Source: Streptomyces halobius | Lineage (GTDB): Bacteria; Actinomycetota; Actinomycetes; Streptomycetales; Streptomycetaceae | Direction: 5' to 3' | Length of the DNA: 64,000 bases | NCBI RefSeq assembly: GCF_023277745.1 | Contig: NZ_CP086322.1 | Location: forward strand, 620,001 to 684,000 | Shown: one piece after another, positions 8,911-18,318 of the stretch | How the letters are laid out: every line of letters starts with the position of its first letter | Numbering within the stretch: the first letter of the stretch is position 1 | The notes under the pieces: model-generated | Databases searched by the model: none | What the model was told of the DNA's origin: nothing | The model's input: only the letters and a program-made list of their open reading frames with translations | Position numbers and translations under genes: made by a program

Positions 8911-9318
8911 TCAGAACCGGAAGACCGCCCCGGTCGCCGCCTCCAGGGTGCAGGGGCTGGGGAATCTCTTGCGCCAGTCCACCGCGACGCCGTTCCAGGT
9001 GCCGATCGCCGAGACGCTGACCGGGTCGTACTCCTTGGTGCACGGCCGCGGCGCCTTGGGCAGCCGGTCCATGTCACCGCCCGCCCTGGTCAGCGCGTCA
9101 CAGGCGGCGGCGCCGTGCGGATGGCTGCCGCCGGTGTCCGGGCAGGTGAGCTGTACCCCGCGGATCCAGGTGTCGCCGTAACCGGACACGGTGAGGAACA
9201 ACCCCCCGCTCATGCCCTGCGCGTCGGCACCCGCCGGGACGGCCGCGAGCGTGGTGAGCACGGCCGCGGCGGCGGTCGCGGTGGCACGGGCGTATCGGCG
9301 GCGACGGCTCACGGGCAT
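8911..9318 (-). CDS. Secreted subtilisin inhibitor (SSI) family protease inhibitor
   Basis: 135-residue precursor. A Sec signal peptide (RRRR, hydrophobic AAAAVLTTLAAV, ADA cut near residue 33) leads a mature protein of about 102 residues. Four cysteines (59, 73, 93, 123) match the two SSI disulfides, and the family end ATGAVFRF is present. The reactive-site loop reads CTKEYDPV: aligned with SSI CPMVYDPV, the P1 residue is Lys95, so the target should be trypsin- or plasmin-like rather than subtilisin/chymotrypsin-like enzymes. AGGAGA lies 7 nt before the ATG at 9318. In Streptomyces such inhibitors restrain extracellular proteases before sporulation. Confidence 0.92.
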   Translation of the reverse strand: MPVSRRRRYARATATAAAAVLTTLAAVPAGADAQGMSGGLFLTVSGYGDTWIRGVQLTCPDTGGSHPHGAAACDALTRAGGDMDRLPKAPRPCTKEYDPVSVSAIGTWNGVAVDWRKRFPSPCTLEAATGAVFRF

Positions 9319-9888
9319 CGGTGTCTCCTGGAAACCTCGGTGCGATCGAGTACGGCTGGCTGACCGCATCAGGTCACCCCGCCGGACGACGGCGGGCAAG
9401 CGGCCACGCCGTGAGGTCGCCCGGACGGAGTGCCGCGCGCGGTCGCCGGGTTCCCCGGAACCCGGCAATAGGGCCTGTCCGACGGGTCAGGGTCGGACCG
9501 GCCATAGGCCCTGTCGGCAAACTCCCGCCTCCCCCGCGGGGAACGACGGCAGTTCGACGACAGGGCCCGGCGCTCGCGGGCGACCGGCCCGGTCCGGTCG
9601 CCCGCGCACTCCTTTCGTACCTGATCCACCGGAGAGGCGCGACCGCTGTTACTCCGCCGGGGAAACCGTGGGGTCCGGTGGCAGCGTGCCCGTCGTCGAC
9701 GGGCCCGTTCGCCGGCAGCTCCCGGCCGGGGCGGTATTGCCGTGTCGGCGGCCCGGCGCAGGGGCAAAGGCGCCGCTCGGCCCCGGCCCTGGGCCCTTCG
9801 GCCCATGCGGGCCGCACGGCGTTCCGTGACGGTGGAAGCAGGGCACCGGGCGGGGAGCCGATCGGTGCACGCGGCGGAAGGAGTCGCC
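9319..9888. other. 570-bp divergent intergenic region
   Basis: No convincing gene. It holds the promoter side of the SSI inhibitor gene (left) and of the acyl-CoA ligase (right). A hairpin with a 7-bp GTCCGAC/GTCGGAC stem extended by four G-C pairs lies at 9472-9502, and a 15-bp palindrome (CCCGTCG-T-CGACGGG) near 9688. The DosR-like box at 9791-9804 lies close to the ligase. Long open frames across it have poor codon structure and no recognisable protein. Confidence 0.55.
9791..9804. promoter_or_regulatory. DosR/DevR-like box upstream of acyl-CoA ligase
   Basis: GGGCCCTTCGGCCC, 85 bp upstream of the ATG at 9889. It is one of six 14-bp sites in this window with the form GGG(A/C)C-N4-G(G/T)CCC; the mycobacterial DosR core is GGGACTWWAGTCCC, the same length with the same outer arms. 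Confidence 0.55.
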
Positions 9889-11817
<1,929 letters not shown>

Positions 11818-11979
11818 GTGAGCGCGGCGTGGGGGTCCCCCCGGCCGGAGGCCGGAGGAGAGTCGTCCAGAGGCGCGCGCCGAGCCGGGGGCGCCTCCCG
11901 GCCGAAGTCCCCCGGCTACCGCTGGGAGGTGCCCACAGGGGGCGCGAGACCGAGCGAAGCGAGGTTTCGGCGTGAGCGC
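11818..11979. repeat. Inserted palindromic repeat element between ligase and E2 genes
   Basis: About 150 bp of GC-rich palindromic sequence carrying TGGGGGTCCCCCCG and GCTACCGCTGGGAGGTGCCC. It is flanked by an 8-bp direct repeat, GTGAGCGC, at 11818-11825 and 11972-11979. The second copy supplies the GTG start of the E2-like gene, while the first overlaps the ligase stop. This looks like insertion into a formerly overlapping stop/start junction. Related cores occur near 27.8, 48.5 and 63.9 kb. Confidence 0.6.
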
Positions 11980-13378
11980 CTGTCACGGCATCCGCAGGCG
12001 CAGGATCGAAGCCATCGCGCAGTACGGGGCCCGGTCCGTCGCGGACTTCGCCATGCCGCCCCTCGGCGCGGACGTGGACGCGGGAACGCTGCGGGAGTGG
12101 CTGGTGGGGGCCGGCGACGAGGTCGGCGAGGGCGATCCGGTCGCGGTCGTCGAGGCCGCCGACTCCACCATCGAGGTGGAGGCCCCGGTCTCCGGGACGG
12201 TGCAGCGGCCGCTCGTCGACGCGGGCATGCGGGTTCCGGTGGGAACACCCCTCGCACGGATCGTCCCGTCGGAGGTGATGCCGGAGAAGCAGGGCGGGGC
12301 GGCCGCGCCGACGACCGGGCCAACGGCCGTCACCCTTGGGCCTCTTGCTCCCCCGGCTCCCGAAGACGCGCACACCGAGGTGGGCCCCTTGGTCCGGCAT
12401 CTCGCCGAGCGGCGGGGCGTCGACCTGGACACCGTGGAGGGGTCCGGGCGCGGCGGCCGCGTCACCCGGGCCGACGTCGACCAGGCCATCGACGCCATCG
12501 CCCGGCCGCCGCATATTCCGGCGACTCCGCTCGCCCAGCGGCTCGCCGACGTCCTCTCCGTCGATCTCGGCACGGTGCGGGGGACGGGCGCAGAGGGTGT
12601 CGTCCGGGCCTCGGATGTCCGCAGGGCCGCGGCCAGCCGGTCGACGGCCCCCTCCCCACGCGGCGCGCCACCCCCGGTACGCCCCTCCGAGCGCGGCACG
12701 AGGGGCATCCGCCAGGCGAAAGCCGGGCCGACGCCCCGCACCGGCCGGGAAGCCCCGGACCTCCCCCACGTGCCGCACTACGCCCTGTCCACGACGGTCG
12801 ACATGGTCGCGGCGATGGACTGGCTGCACGACCACAACGGGCGCTGCCCGGCCACCGAGCGGCTGCGGCCTTCGGCGCTGCTGCTCAAGGCGGCCGCTCT
12901 CGCCGCCCGGGAGGTCCCGCGGCTCAATGGCTTCTGGTCCGGCGACCACTTCACGGCGCGCGACGGCGTGCATGTGGGAGTGGTGGTGTCGCGGCCCGGC
13001 GGCCGGCTGGTCGCGCCCGCTCTGCACCACGCCGACACCCTCGAACTCCCGCGTCTGATGGCCGCCTTGACGGATCTGTCCGCCCGCGCCCGCACGGGCG
13101 GACCGGGCGCCTCCGAGGCGGCCGATGCGACGATCACCGTGATCGATCTCGGTGACCAGGGCGTGGAGTCCGTGTTCGGGGTGCTCTCCCCGCCCCGAGT
13201 GGCCGTGGCGGGCTTCGGGCGCATCGTCGAACGGCCGTGCGCGGTGGACGGTGCGGTCGGCGTACGGCCTACGGTCACGGTCACGCTCTCGGCGGACCAC
13301 CGCGCGGCCGACGGTGCCGTCGCGGCCCGCTATCTGAGGGCGGTGGACCGCCTGCTGCAGCATCCGGAGGAGCTGTGA
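11972..13378 (+). CDS. 2-oxoacid dehydrogenase E2-like acyltransferase lacking the lipoyl lysine
   Basis: 468 residues in the order of a dihydrolipoamide acyltransferase: lipoyl-like domain (about 27-100), two peripheral subunit-binding domains (VGPLVRHLAERRGVDLDTVE and TPLAQRLADVLSVDLGTVRG), and a C-terminal catalytic domain with the active-site SADHRAADGA (His443, Asp447). In the lipoyl domain the expected ETAKS/ETDKA turn reads VVEAADSTIEVEAP, so Asp64 stands where lipoate would be attached. The domain boundaries are otherwise normal. The GTG start at 11972 lies in a duplicated GTGAGCGC and has only a weak GAAGCGAGG upstream; an internal ATG at 12053 is possible. No E1 or E3 gene is adjacent; the partner is the acyl-CoA ligase just upstream. 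Confidence 0.82.
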   Translation: MSACHGIRRRRIEAIAQYGARSVADFAMPPLGADVDAGTLREWLVGAGDEVGEGDPVAVVEAADSTIEVEAPVSGTVQRPLVDAGMRVPVGTPLARIVPSEVMPEKQGGAAAPTTGPTAVTLGPLAPPAPEDAHTEVGPLVRHLAERRGVDLDTVEGSGRGGRVTRADVDQAIDAIARPPHIPATPLAQRLADVLSVDLGTVRGTGAEGVVRASDVRRAAASRSTAPSPRGAPPPVRPSERGTRGIRQAKAGPTPRTGREAPDLPHVPHYALSTTVDMVAAMDWLHDHNGRCPATERLRPSALLLKAAALAAREVPRLNGFWSGDHFTARDGVHVGVVVSRPGGRLVAPALHHADTLELPRLMAALTDLSARARTGGPGASEAADATITVIDLGDQGVESVFGVLSPPRVAVAGFGRIVERPCAVDGAVGVRPTVTVTLSADHRAADGAVAARYLRAVDRLLQHPEEL

Positions 13379-13433
13379 GACGTGGGCCGGGTGCCCGTTG
13401 GCAGTTGCTGGGCGTCCGTTGGCCGCTGCGGGT

Positions 13434-14327
13434 TCATCGCGTGTGCCACGTCCGCTGCGCGCTCTCCGGGACGACCATGAGCGGGCACGGCGCCAGCTGG
13501 ACGAGGGTGCGGCTGGTGGAGCCGAGGATCATGCCGCGGAAGCCGCCGTGTCCGCGTGCCCCGACGACCAGGCAGCGCGCTCCGGTCGCCGCTCCGGCCA
13601 GTTTCGCCGACGGCTGGCCGCCCATCAGCACCTCCCGCTCGACGTGCACCTCCGGGTATTTCTCATGCCAGCCGAAGAGCACCACGGACGCGTCGGAGAG
13701 GGACTGTCCGGCGTGCTCCGGCCACTCACCGTGGCTGGGGCGGCGTACCTGGACGGCCCGCAGCGGCACACCCCACAGGTCGGCCTCCTCGAAGGCGAAC
13801 GCCACCGCGGCCGCGGAAGCGGCGGAACCGTCCACCCCCACCACGACGGGGCCGGACCCCTCGCCGCTCTCCACCGGCTCGAACGCCAGCACCACCGGGC
13901 ACGGCGGATGCCCGACGAGCGCCGCGCCCACCCCTCCGAACGTGAGCACCTCCCCCGGTTCCACCGCCCGGCGCGCGCCGACCACCAGAACGGCGGCGTG
14001 CTCGGCGGCCTCCCGCAGCACATGGGACGGCCTGCCGTCGGCGAGCTCCATGGTGATCTCCAGCCCGGCGTGGCGGGCCTCCGCCCAGTCCCGGTGGGTT
14101 TCCAGCAGTGACTGCCCGGCCGCGCGGAAGTGCGTCGCCCAGAGGTGTTCGCGTGACTCGTGCGCATCCTTCGGCGCGGCTCCCGCGGGCCACTCCTGCG
14201 CATGGATCAACCGCAACGGCAGCCGTCGCCGGTCCGCGGCGTCCGCAGCCCAGTCCAGCGCACCGCGGGCGGCTACCGACCGCGAGACGCCCACTACCAC
14301 CGGTCTGCGCACATCGTGGCTGGTCAT
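13434..14327 (-). CDS. Two-domain universal stress protein (UspA family)
   Basis: 297 residues, two tandem Usp domains. Domain 1 begins RRPVVVGVSRSVAARGALDWAADAA and lacks an intact ATP loop (VVGARRAVEPGEV). Domain 2 begins PVVVGVDGSAASAAAVAFAFEEA and keeps the G-2x-G-9x-G-S/T nucleotide loop VVGARGHGGFRGMILGSTS. The C-terminus is PCPLMVVPES. GGGGGAGAG lies just before the ATG at 14327. It diverges from the DUF1876 gene, and two DosR-like boxes lie between them. Two-domain Usps of this type are hypoxia-induced under DosR in mycobacteria; the role here is inferred. Confidence 0.92.
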   Translation of the reverse strand: MTSHDVRRPVVVGVSRSVAARGALDWAADAADRRRLPLRLIHAQEWPAGAAPKDAHESREHLWATHFRAAGQSLLETHRDWAEARHAGLEITMELADGRPSHVLREAAEHAAVLVVGARRAVEPGEVLTFGGVGAALVGHPPCPVVLAFEPVESGEGSGPVVVGVDGSAASAAAVAFAFEEADLWGVPLRAVQVRRPSHGEWPEHAGQSLSDASVVLFGWHEKYPEVHVEREVLMGGQPSAKLAGAATGARCLVVGARGHGGFRGMILGSTSRTLVQLAPCPLMVVPESAQRTWHTR

Positions 14328-14419
14328 GGGCTCTCCCCCGGCGTTCCGAGGGCCGCCGCCCGACCGCGGCCGGCCCGCTTCCTGCCTCCAGCTTCGCGGC
14401 GTACGGCAGACGGGCGCAT

Positions 14420-14433
14420 GGGCCGACCGGCCC
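14420..14433. promoter_or_regulatory. DosR/DevR-like box (GGGCCG-AC-CGGCCC)
   Basis: Perfect palindrome 93 bp upstream of the leftward Usp start, in the divergent gap shared with DUF1876. Confidence 0.55.
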
Positions 14434-14483
14434 CCGTCCCGGCGCGCCGCCACCGCGAACAGGCCCCGGTCGGCCGGGGCAGT

Positions 14484-14497
14484 GGGACCATCGGCCC
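14484..14497. promoter_or_regulatory. DosR/DevR-like box (GGGACCATCGGCCC)
   Basis: Second box in the same divergent gap, 114 bp upstream of the DUF1876 start. Its left arm GGGAC equals the mycobacterial DosR arm. Confidence 0.58.
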
Positions 14498-14610
14498 CTG
14501 CCTCCGGTGGCGGCGGGGGCCGACCGTGGTGGTACGGGGCGCGGAGCGAGCAGAGCCACGAGGAGGCAGTCCGGCGGAGCAACCGGGGCAGAACATTGAG
14601 GAGGCAGATC

Positions 14611-14856
14611 ATGAGAAGGGCAGTGGAGTGGAATGTCCGTCTGTACCTCTTCGAGGAGGACGGGACGACCAAGGCCCGGGTGGTGCTGGACACCGGAACC
14701 ACGTCGATGACCGGGCACGGCACCGCCAGATGCAATCCGCATGACGTGGACGTCCCGGAGATCGGGGACGAGCTGGCGACGGCCCGCGCGATGCACGATC
14801 TCGCCGGGCGGCTGACACGGGTGGCCGACCACGACATGGAACGGGTGGGGGCCTGA
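14611..14856 (+). CDS. DUF1876 (Rv2632c-like, dsRBD-fold) protein
   Basis: 81-residue protein: EWNVRLYLFEEDGTTKARVVLDTGTTSMTGHGTARCNP, then EIGDELATARAMHDLAGRL. This is the DUF1876 pattern of mycobacterial Rv2632c and Rv1738; the latter is DosR-induced and structurally resembles ribosome hibernation factors (recalled literature). GAGGAGG precedes the ATG at 14611 by 6 nt. It overlaps nothing upstream and is followed within 5 bases by a Usp gene, so the two are co-transcribed. Two DosR-like boxes lie upstream. A role in translation shutdown during dormancy is plausible but inferred. Confidence 0.85.
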   Translation: MRRAVEWNVRLYLFEEDGTTKARVVLDTGTTSMTGHGTARCNPHDVDVPEIGDELATARAMHDLAGRLTRVADHDMERVGA

Positions 14857-14860
14857 GGTG

Positions 14861-15751
14861 ATGACGACACCGTCCCCAGGACGCCGGCCGGTCGTCGTCG
14901 GCGTCGAGTCCGACGCCCGTCATCGCGTACCCCTGGCGTGGGCAGCGGACGAGGCACAGCGGCGCGGGGTGCCGCTGGCCGTGGTGCACGCACAGGGATG
15001 GGCCACGGTGCGGGTCACCGAGAAGGCGCAGCTGCCGTCCTGGCAGAAGTGGAAACACGCACTGCACCGCACAGGCGAGCACACGCTCAGCGAGGCCGTG
15101 AAGTTCGCCGAGCAGCGCCATCCGGAGCTGACCGTGACCGGGCTGCTCGCCGAGGGCGAACCGTCGTGGGTGCTGCGCGAGCAGTCGCCGGAGGCGGGGA
15201 TGATCGTGCTGGGTTCCGCGTTCCTCTCCACACGGCAGGAACTCTTCACCTCCGCCGCGGTGGCGCTGCCCGTCATGGCCCAGGCGCGGTGTCCCGTAGC
15301 GGTGGTGCGGGAATGGGAACACACCGCCCAGGAGCGGCCGTACGTCGTCGTCGGCGTCGACGGGAGCCCGACCTCGCAGGCCGCCATCGACTTCGCGTTC
15401 GAGGAGGCGGCGCTGCGTCGTGCCATGCTGCGCGCGATCTACGTGTGGCAGCCGACGATGCTCGGCAACCTCGACGAGGACGCCGCGCGGCGGGAGTGCC
15501 GTACGGTGCTGTACGAGGCGGTTTCCGGGCGTACCGAGAGCTATCCGGATGTGGATCTGCACCACGAGGTGATGTCCGGCCATCCGGTGGAGGTGCTGGT
15601 CCGCGAATCGCGGCACGCCCTCGCGCTGGTGACGGGCACCCGAGGGCGCGGTGGTTTCGCCGGCATGCTGCTGGGCTCGGTGAGCCAGGGGGTGCTGCAT
15701 CACGCGGAGTGCCCGATCGTCGCTGTGCCGCGTCCGCACGGCGGGTGGTAG
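14861..15751 (+). CDS. Two-domain universal stress protein
   Basis: 296 residues. Domain 1 (RRPVVVGVESDARHRVPLAWAADEA) ends in VLGSAFLSTRQELFTSAAVALPVMAQARCPVAVV without a standard ATP loop. Domain 2 (PYVVVGVDGSPTSQAAIDFAFEEAA) has the nucleotide loop GTRGRGGFAGMLLGSVSQG. It starts 4 bases after DUF1876; GTG at 14858 or ATG at 14861 are both possible and GAGG overlaps the stop of the upstream gene, so translation is likely coupled. The stop codon lies inside a 17-bp perfect tandem duplication. Confidence 0.9.
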   Translation: MTTPSPGRRPVVVGVESDARHRVPLAWAADEAQRRGVPLAVVHAQGWATVRVTEKAQLPSWQKWKHALHRTGEHTLSEAVKFAEQRHPELTVTGLLAEGEPSWVLREQSPEAGMIVLGSAFLSTRQELFTSAAVALPVMAQARCPVAVVREWEHTAQERPYVVVGVDGSPTSQAAIDFAFEEAALRRAMLRAIYVWQPTMLGNLDEDAARRECRTVLYEAVSGRTESYPDVDLHHEVMSGHPVEVLVRESRHALALVTGTRGRGGFAGMLLGSVSQGVLHHAECPIVAVPRPHGGW

Positions 15752-15779
15752 CGCCGATCACCTGGTAGCGCCGATCACC
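15746..15779. repeat. 17-bp perfect tandem duplication spanning a Usp stop codon
   Basis: TGGTAGCGCCGATCACC occurs at 15746-15762 and again at 15763-15779. The TAG stop (15749-15751) is inside the first copy, so the second copy holds a duplicate of the stop. Confidence 0.95.
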
Positions 15780-15797
15780 GCAAGACGATCACGCGCA

Positions 15798-16733
15798 TCA
15801 GCCGTGCGGGACGACCGCCACCGGGCAGCAGGCATGGTGCAGCGCCGCGTGCGCGACGGGACCGAGCCGCGTCGGCGATCGATGGGTGCGGCGCCCGACG
15901 ACCAGCAGCCCGGCGTGGCAGGCGGCGCCCAGCAACACCGGTGCGGCCGCCCCGCTTTCGACGTGCTGGATCACCTCGACGCCGGGGAATGTGGTCTGCC
16001 AGGGCGCCAGCGCCTCGGCGAGTGCCGCTTCCTCGCCGGATGTGAACAGCGTGATCTCGTCCGGCAGGGTGGGCGGAGCGGTCGGGCCGGGGCTGACGAC
16101 GGTCGGCGGCCCCCACGCCCGGACGGCGCGCAGTTTCCTGTGGTGCGTATCGGCGGCGACAAAGGCGAAATCGAGCAGGGTATCGCCGGCCGGCCCCAAG
16201 TCCTGCACACCGACCACGATCTCCGCCGCGTCATCGGCGTCCCACCCCCACGCGTCCTCGGACCTCCCCCTCCCCTTCCCGCCCTTCTCGTTCGCCCCGC
16301 ATCGCTCCGTGTCGCGCTCCCTCGCGCGCACCGTCACCACGGGACACTCGGCCCGCCCGAGCACATGCAGGCTGACCGAGCCGAGCAGAAAGCCCGCGAG
16401 AGCGCCGCGTCCGCGCGACCCGAGCACCATCAGGGTCGCCTGCCCGCTGTGTTCCACCAGCGCCTGCACCGCCGGTTCGGGCACCTGCTCGGTCGTCACG
16501 GAGAGGTCCGGGTGCAGTTTGTGCGCGATCTCTTGGGCGGCGCCGAGCACCTGGTCCCCGTAGCGATGCTTGTCGGGGGATTCCTGGGCTAGGGGGGCGT
16601 CCAATGCCTGGGAGACCCAGGAGTACAGCAGATGCAGCGGAAGGCCGCGTGCCGCCGCCTCGTCGGCGGCCCAGCGCTCCGCCGTCAGGCTGGCTTCGGA
16701 ACCGTCCAGTCCGACGACGACGGGCGCAGCCAT
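15798..16733 (-). CDS. Two-domain universal stress protein
   Basis: 311 residues. Domain 1 (APVVVGLDGSEASLTAERWAADEA) has an intact ATP loop, VLGSRGRGALAGFLLGSVSLHVLG. A charged linker (ERDTERCGANEKGGKGRGRSED) leads to domain 2 (EIVVGVQDLGPAGDTLLDFAF), which ends with VVGRRTHRSPTRLGPVAHAALHHACCPVAVVPHG; here the loop is altered. GGAGG precedes the ATG at 16733 by 7 nt. It converges with the preceding Usp gene. A DosR-like box lies at 16839-16852, about 105 bp upstream. Confidence 0.92.
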   Translation of the reverse strand: MAAPVVVGLDGSEASLTAERWAADEAAARGLPLHLLYSWVSQALDAPLAQESPDKHRYGDQVLGAAQEIAHKLHPDLSVTTEQVPEPAVQALVEHSGQATLMVLGSRGRGALAGFLLGSVSLHVLGRAECPVVTVRARERDTERCGANEKGGKGRGRSEDAWGWDADDAAEIVVGVQDLGPAGDTLLDFAFVAADTHHRKLRAVRAWGPPTVVSPGPTAPPTLPDEITLFTSGEEAALAEALAPWQTTFPGVEVIQHVESGAAAPVLLGAACHAGLLVVGRRTHRSPTRLGPVAHAALHHACCPVAVVPHG

Positions 16734-16838
16734 GACGCACCTCCAACGCGCAAGTCTTCGGCCACGCCTGCCGCGGGAGCGCGGTTGAGGCGCGGCTCTC
16801 CTGCCTCCAGCATCACGGCGACGGAGGGCGGGGCCCAT

Positions 16839-16852
16839 GGGCCGAGCGGCCC
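16839..16852. promoter_or_regulatory. DosR/DevR-like box (GGGCCGAGCGGCCC)
   Basis: Palindrome 106 bp upstream of the Usp start at 16733; identical in 13 of 14 positions to the box at 14420. Confidence 0.55.
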
Positions 16853-17111
16853 TCCGTGAGACGACCGGCCCAGTCGCCGGTCCTTCCCGCGCGTGACGAG
16901 TTCCCCGGGGCGTGGGCGCGTTCCCGCGGCGTCGCCCAGCGCGAAGCCGTGTGAGCCGGCGGTGACCGGGGACGACAGGCCATCGTCGTCGTACGCGCTC
17001 CCGGGGTGTGTCCACACGGTCTGCGGACCATCGCGGTGCGTGTTCCGTCCGGCCCGGTGTGGGCACGGCGCACCGGTGCCCACATGAAGCACGGCCAGGC
17101 CCCGTCGTAAT

Positions 17112-17124
17112 TGACGTAACGTCA
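17112..17124. promoter_or_regulatory. 13-bp palindrome TGACGT-A-ACGTCA
   Basis: Perfect inverted repeat with a central A, in a locally A/T-richer stretch, 159 bp upstream of the ATG at 17283. Candidate operator of an unidentified regulator. Confidence 0.35.
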
Positions 17125-17282
17125 CTTCCGCCTTCCGCCAAGGGACTTCGGCGCCGACCGCACACGGCGGGCCGCCCGGCGAGCGGACCCAGGGGCCGTG
17201 ATCGCCTACGAGGTCCCGTCCGCCCCCGAGTCACCCTCCGTCCTGACGTTGCCAAAGGGGGCATTTGGGGCAGAGTGGAAGT

Positions 17283-18179
17283 ATGGATACGCGGCATCGC
17301 AGAGTCACCGACCGGGGCGTCATGGCGGACGTCGCGGAACGTCTGCGCCGCGAGCCCCAGCCGCAGGACTTCGACCGCCCGCCCGACCCGCTGCGCGACT
17401 ACAAGGCGTCCATGACGCCCGGTCAGCGCACCGACGCCATCCGTGAGGTGCTGTCCGCGCTGGTGGACCGCATCGGGCCGCCCACCCTGTACGGCGGGAG
17501 CGCCTACGGCCCGACCATCCGCTGGCGGACCGACGAGCAGATCCTGCTGCTCGACCACGGCGTCGCCTGCCTGCAGGTCTCGGTACGCCGTACCGCGGAG
17601 CTGGAACGTTCCGAGTCCCTCCGCTTCGCCCGCGGCGTGGGCGACGGCGAGGAACAGGTGTCGTTCTTCAGCAGCCTGCCGTACCTGTGGCAGCTGTACC
17701 GCGAGGGGCCGGGCGCCCTCCCGGCGGCCTCTCCCGAGTCCTCCGTGGCTCCGGACTGGCACCGGCTGGAGGAGTCCGTGGAGAGCATCCTGTGGGCGTG
17801 GTCGGAGCAGCTGCCCGCGCAGGTCGGCACCGAGGAGTCGGCGGCGTTCAACATCGTCAACCACAAGGACGACGACCGTCCGCTGTCGGTGGGGTACAGC
17901 CCCGAGGGGGTGTTCCTGGTCGTCGACGACCGGGACGCCCCCGAGGGCGGCGGCCACCGGGCGCAGATGGAGAGCCGGGGCTGGCAGGTCGCCGTGCACG
18001 GGTGGTGGGAGGCGACGTTCCCGGAGGCCGGCTGGGAGAGCGCCGCGGAGGCAGCCCGGATGGCCATCGCGGAGGTGCGCTGGCGAGGAGCACGCACACC
18101 GGAGGATCTGGGCGCGGCGGACATCAGCTGCGCGGACCGGGGGCTGTTGCTGTTGCCCGGTCTGGGGATCCGTCACTGA
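17283..18179 (+). CDS. Conserved-looking protein of unknown function
   Basis: 298 residues, soluble, acidic, without signal peptide or membrane segment. Codon usage is normal for the window (strong third-position GC), so it is a real gene. Visible features: an N-terminal charged region (MADVAERLRREPQPQDFDRPPDPLRDY), a central segment with LYGGSAYGPTIRWRTDEQILLLD and a C-terminal WWEATFPEAGWESAAEAARMAIAEVRWRG. No family is recognised. ATG at 17283 is used; the internal ATG fourteen codons in (MADVAERL) is an alternative. It sits between two stress-protein genes; membership in the regulon is not supported by a close box. Confidence 0.7.
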   Translation: MDTRHRRVTDRGVMADVAERLRREPQPQDFDRPPDPLRDYKASMTPGQRTDAIREVLSALVDRIGPPTLYGGSAYGPTIRWRTDEQILLLDHGVACLQVSVRRTAELERSESLRFARGVGDGEEQVSFFSSLPYLWQLYREGPGALPAASPESSVAPDWHRLEESVESILWAWSEQLPAQVGTEESAAFNIVNHKDDDRPLSVGYSPEGVFLVVDDRDAPEGGGHRAQMESRGWQVAVHGWWEATFPEAGWESAAEAARMAIAEVRWRGARTPEDLGAADISCADRGLLLLPGLGIRH

Positions 18180-18246
18180 CGGCGTGCCCGCGGGCGGCGC
18201 CCAGGCGTGGCCCGGCTGCCGCGCTCGGTCGTGCCCCGGCCGCCGC

Positions 18247-18318
18247 CTCCCGGTCGTGCAGAACCACTCGGTCGCGTGGGACCGCTCAGTCGTGCGGAAC
18301 TGCTCAGTCGTGCGGGAC
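18247..18318. repeat. Four 18-bp tandem units at the 3' end of a Usp gene
   Basis: Units at 18247-18264, 18265-18282, 18283-18300 and 18301-18318; the last two differ at two positions. On the minus strand the gene-proximal unit encodes the last residues VPHD and the stop (18304-18306). The next unit downstream repeats VPHD-stop, and the outer two are diverged (VPRD, VLHD), so the repeat is a duplicated C-terminus plus stop codon. Confidence 0.9.

Larger units (their letters stand above)
16734..17282. other. 549-bp divergent intergenic region
   Basis: No gene recognised. It contains the DosR-like box at 16839-16852 near the leftward Usp, a perfect palindrome TGACGT-A-ACGTCA at 17112-17124 about 160 bp before the rightward hypothetical gene, and otherwise GC-rich sequence with no coding signature. 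Confidence 0.5.

Noticed and set aside
14920..16592. Open frames antisense to the Usp genes
   Set aside because: Low-complexity Ala/Arg/Pro products without homology; the Usp domains on the coding strand explain the sequence.
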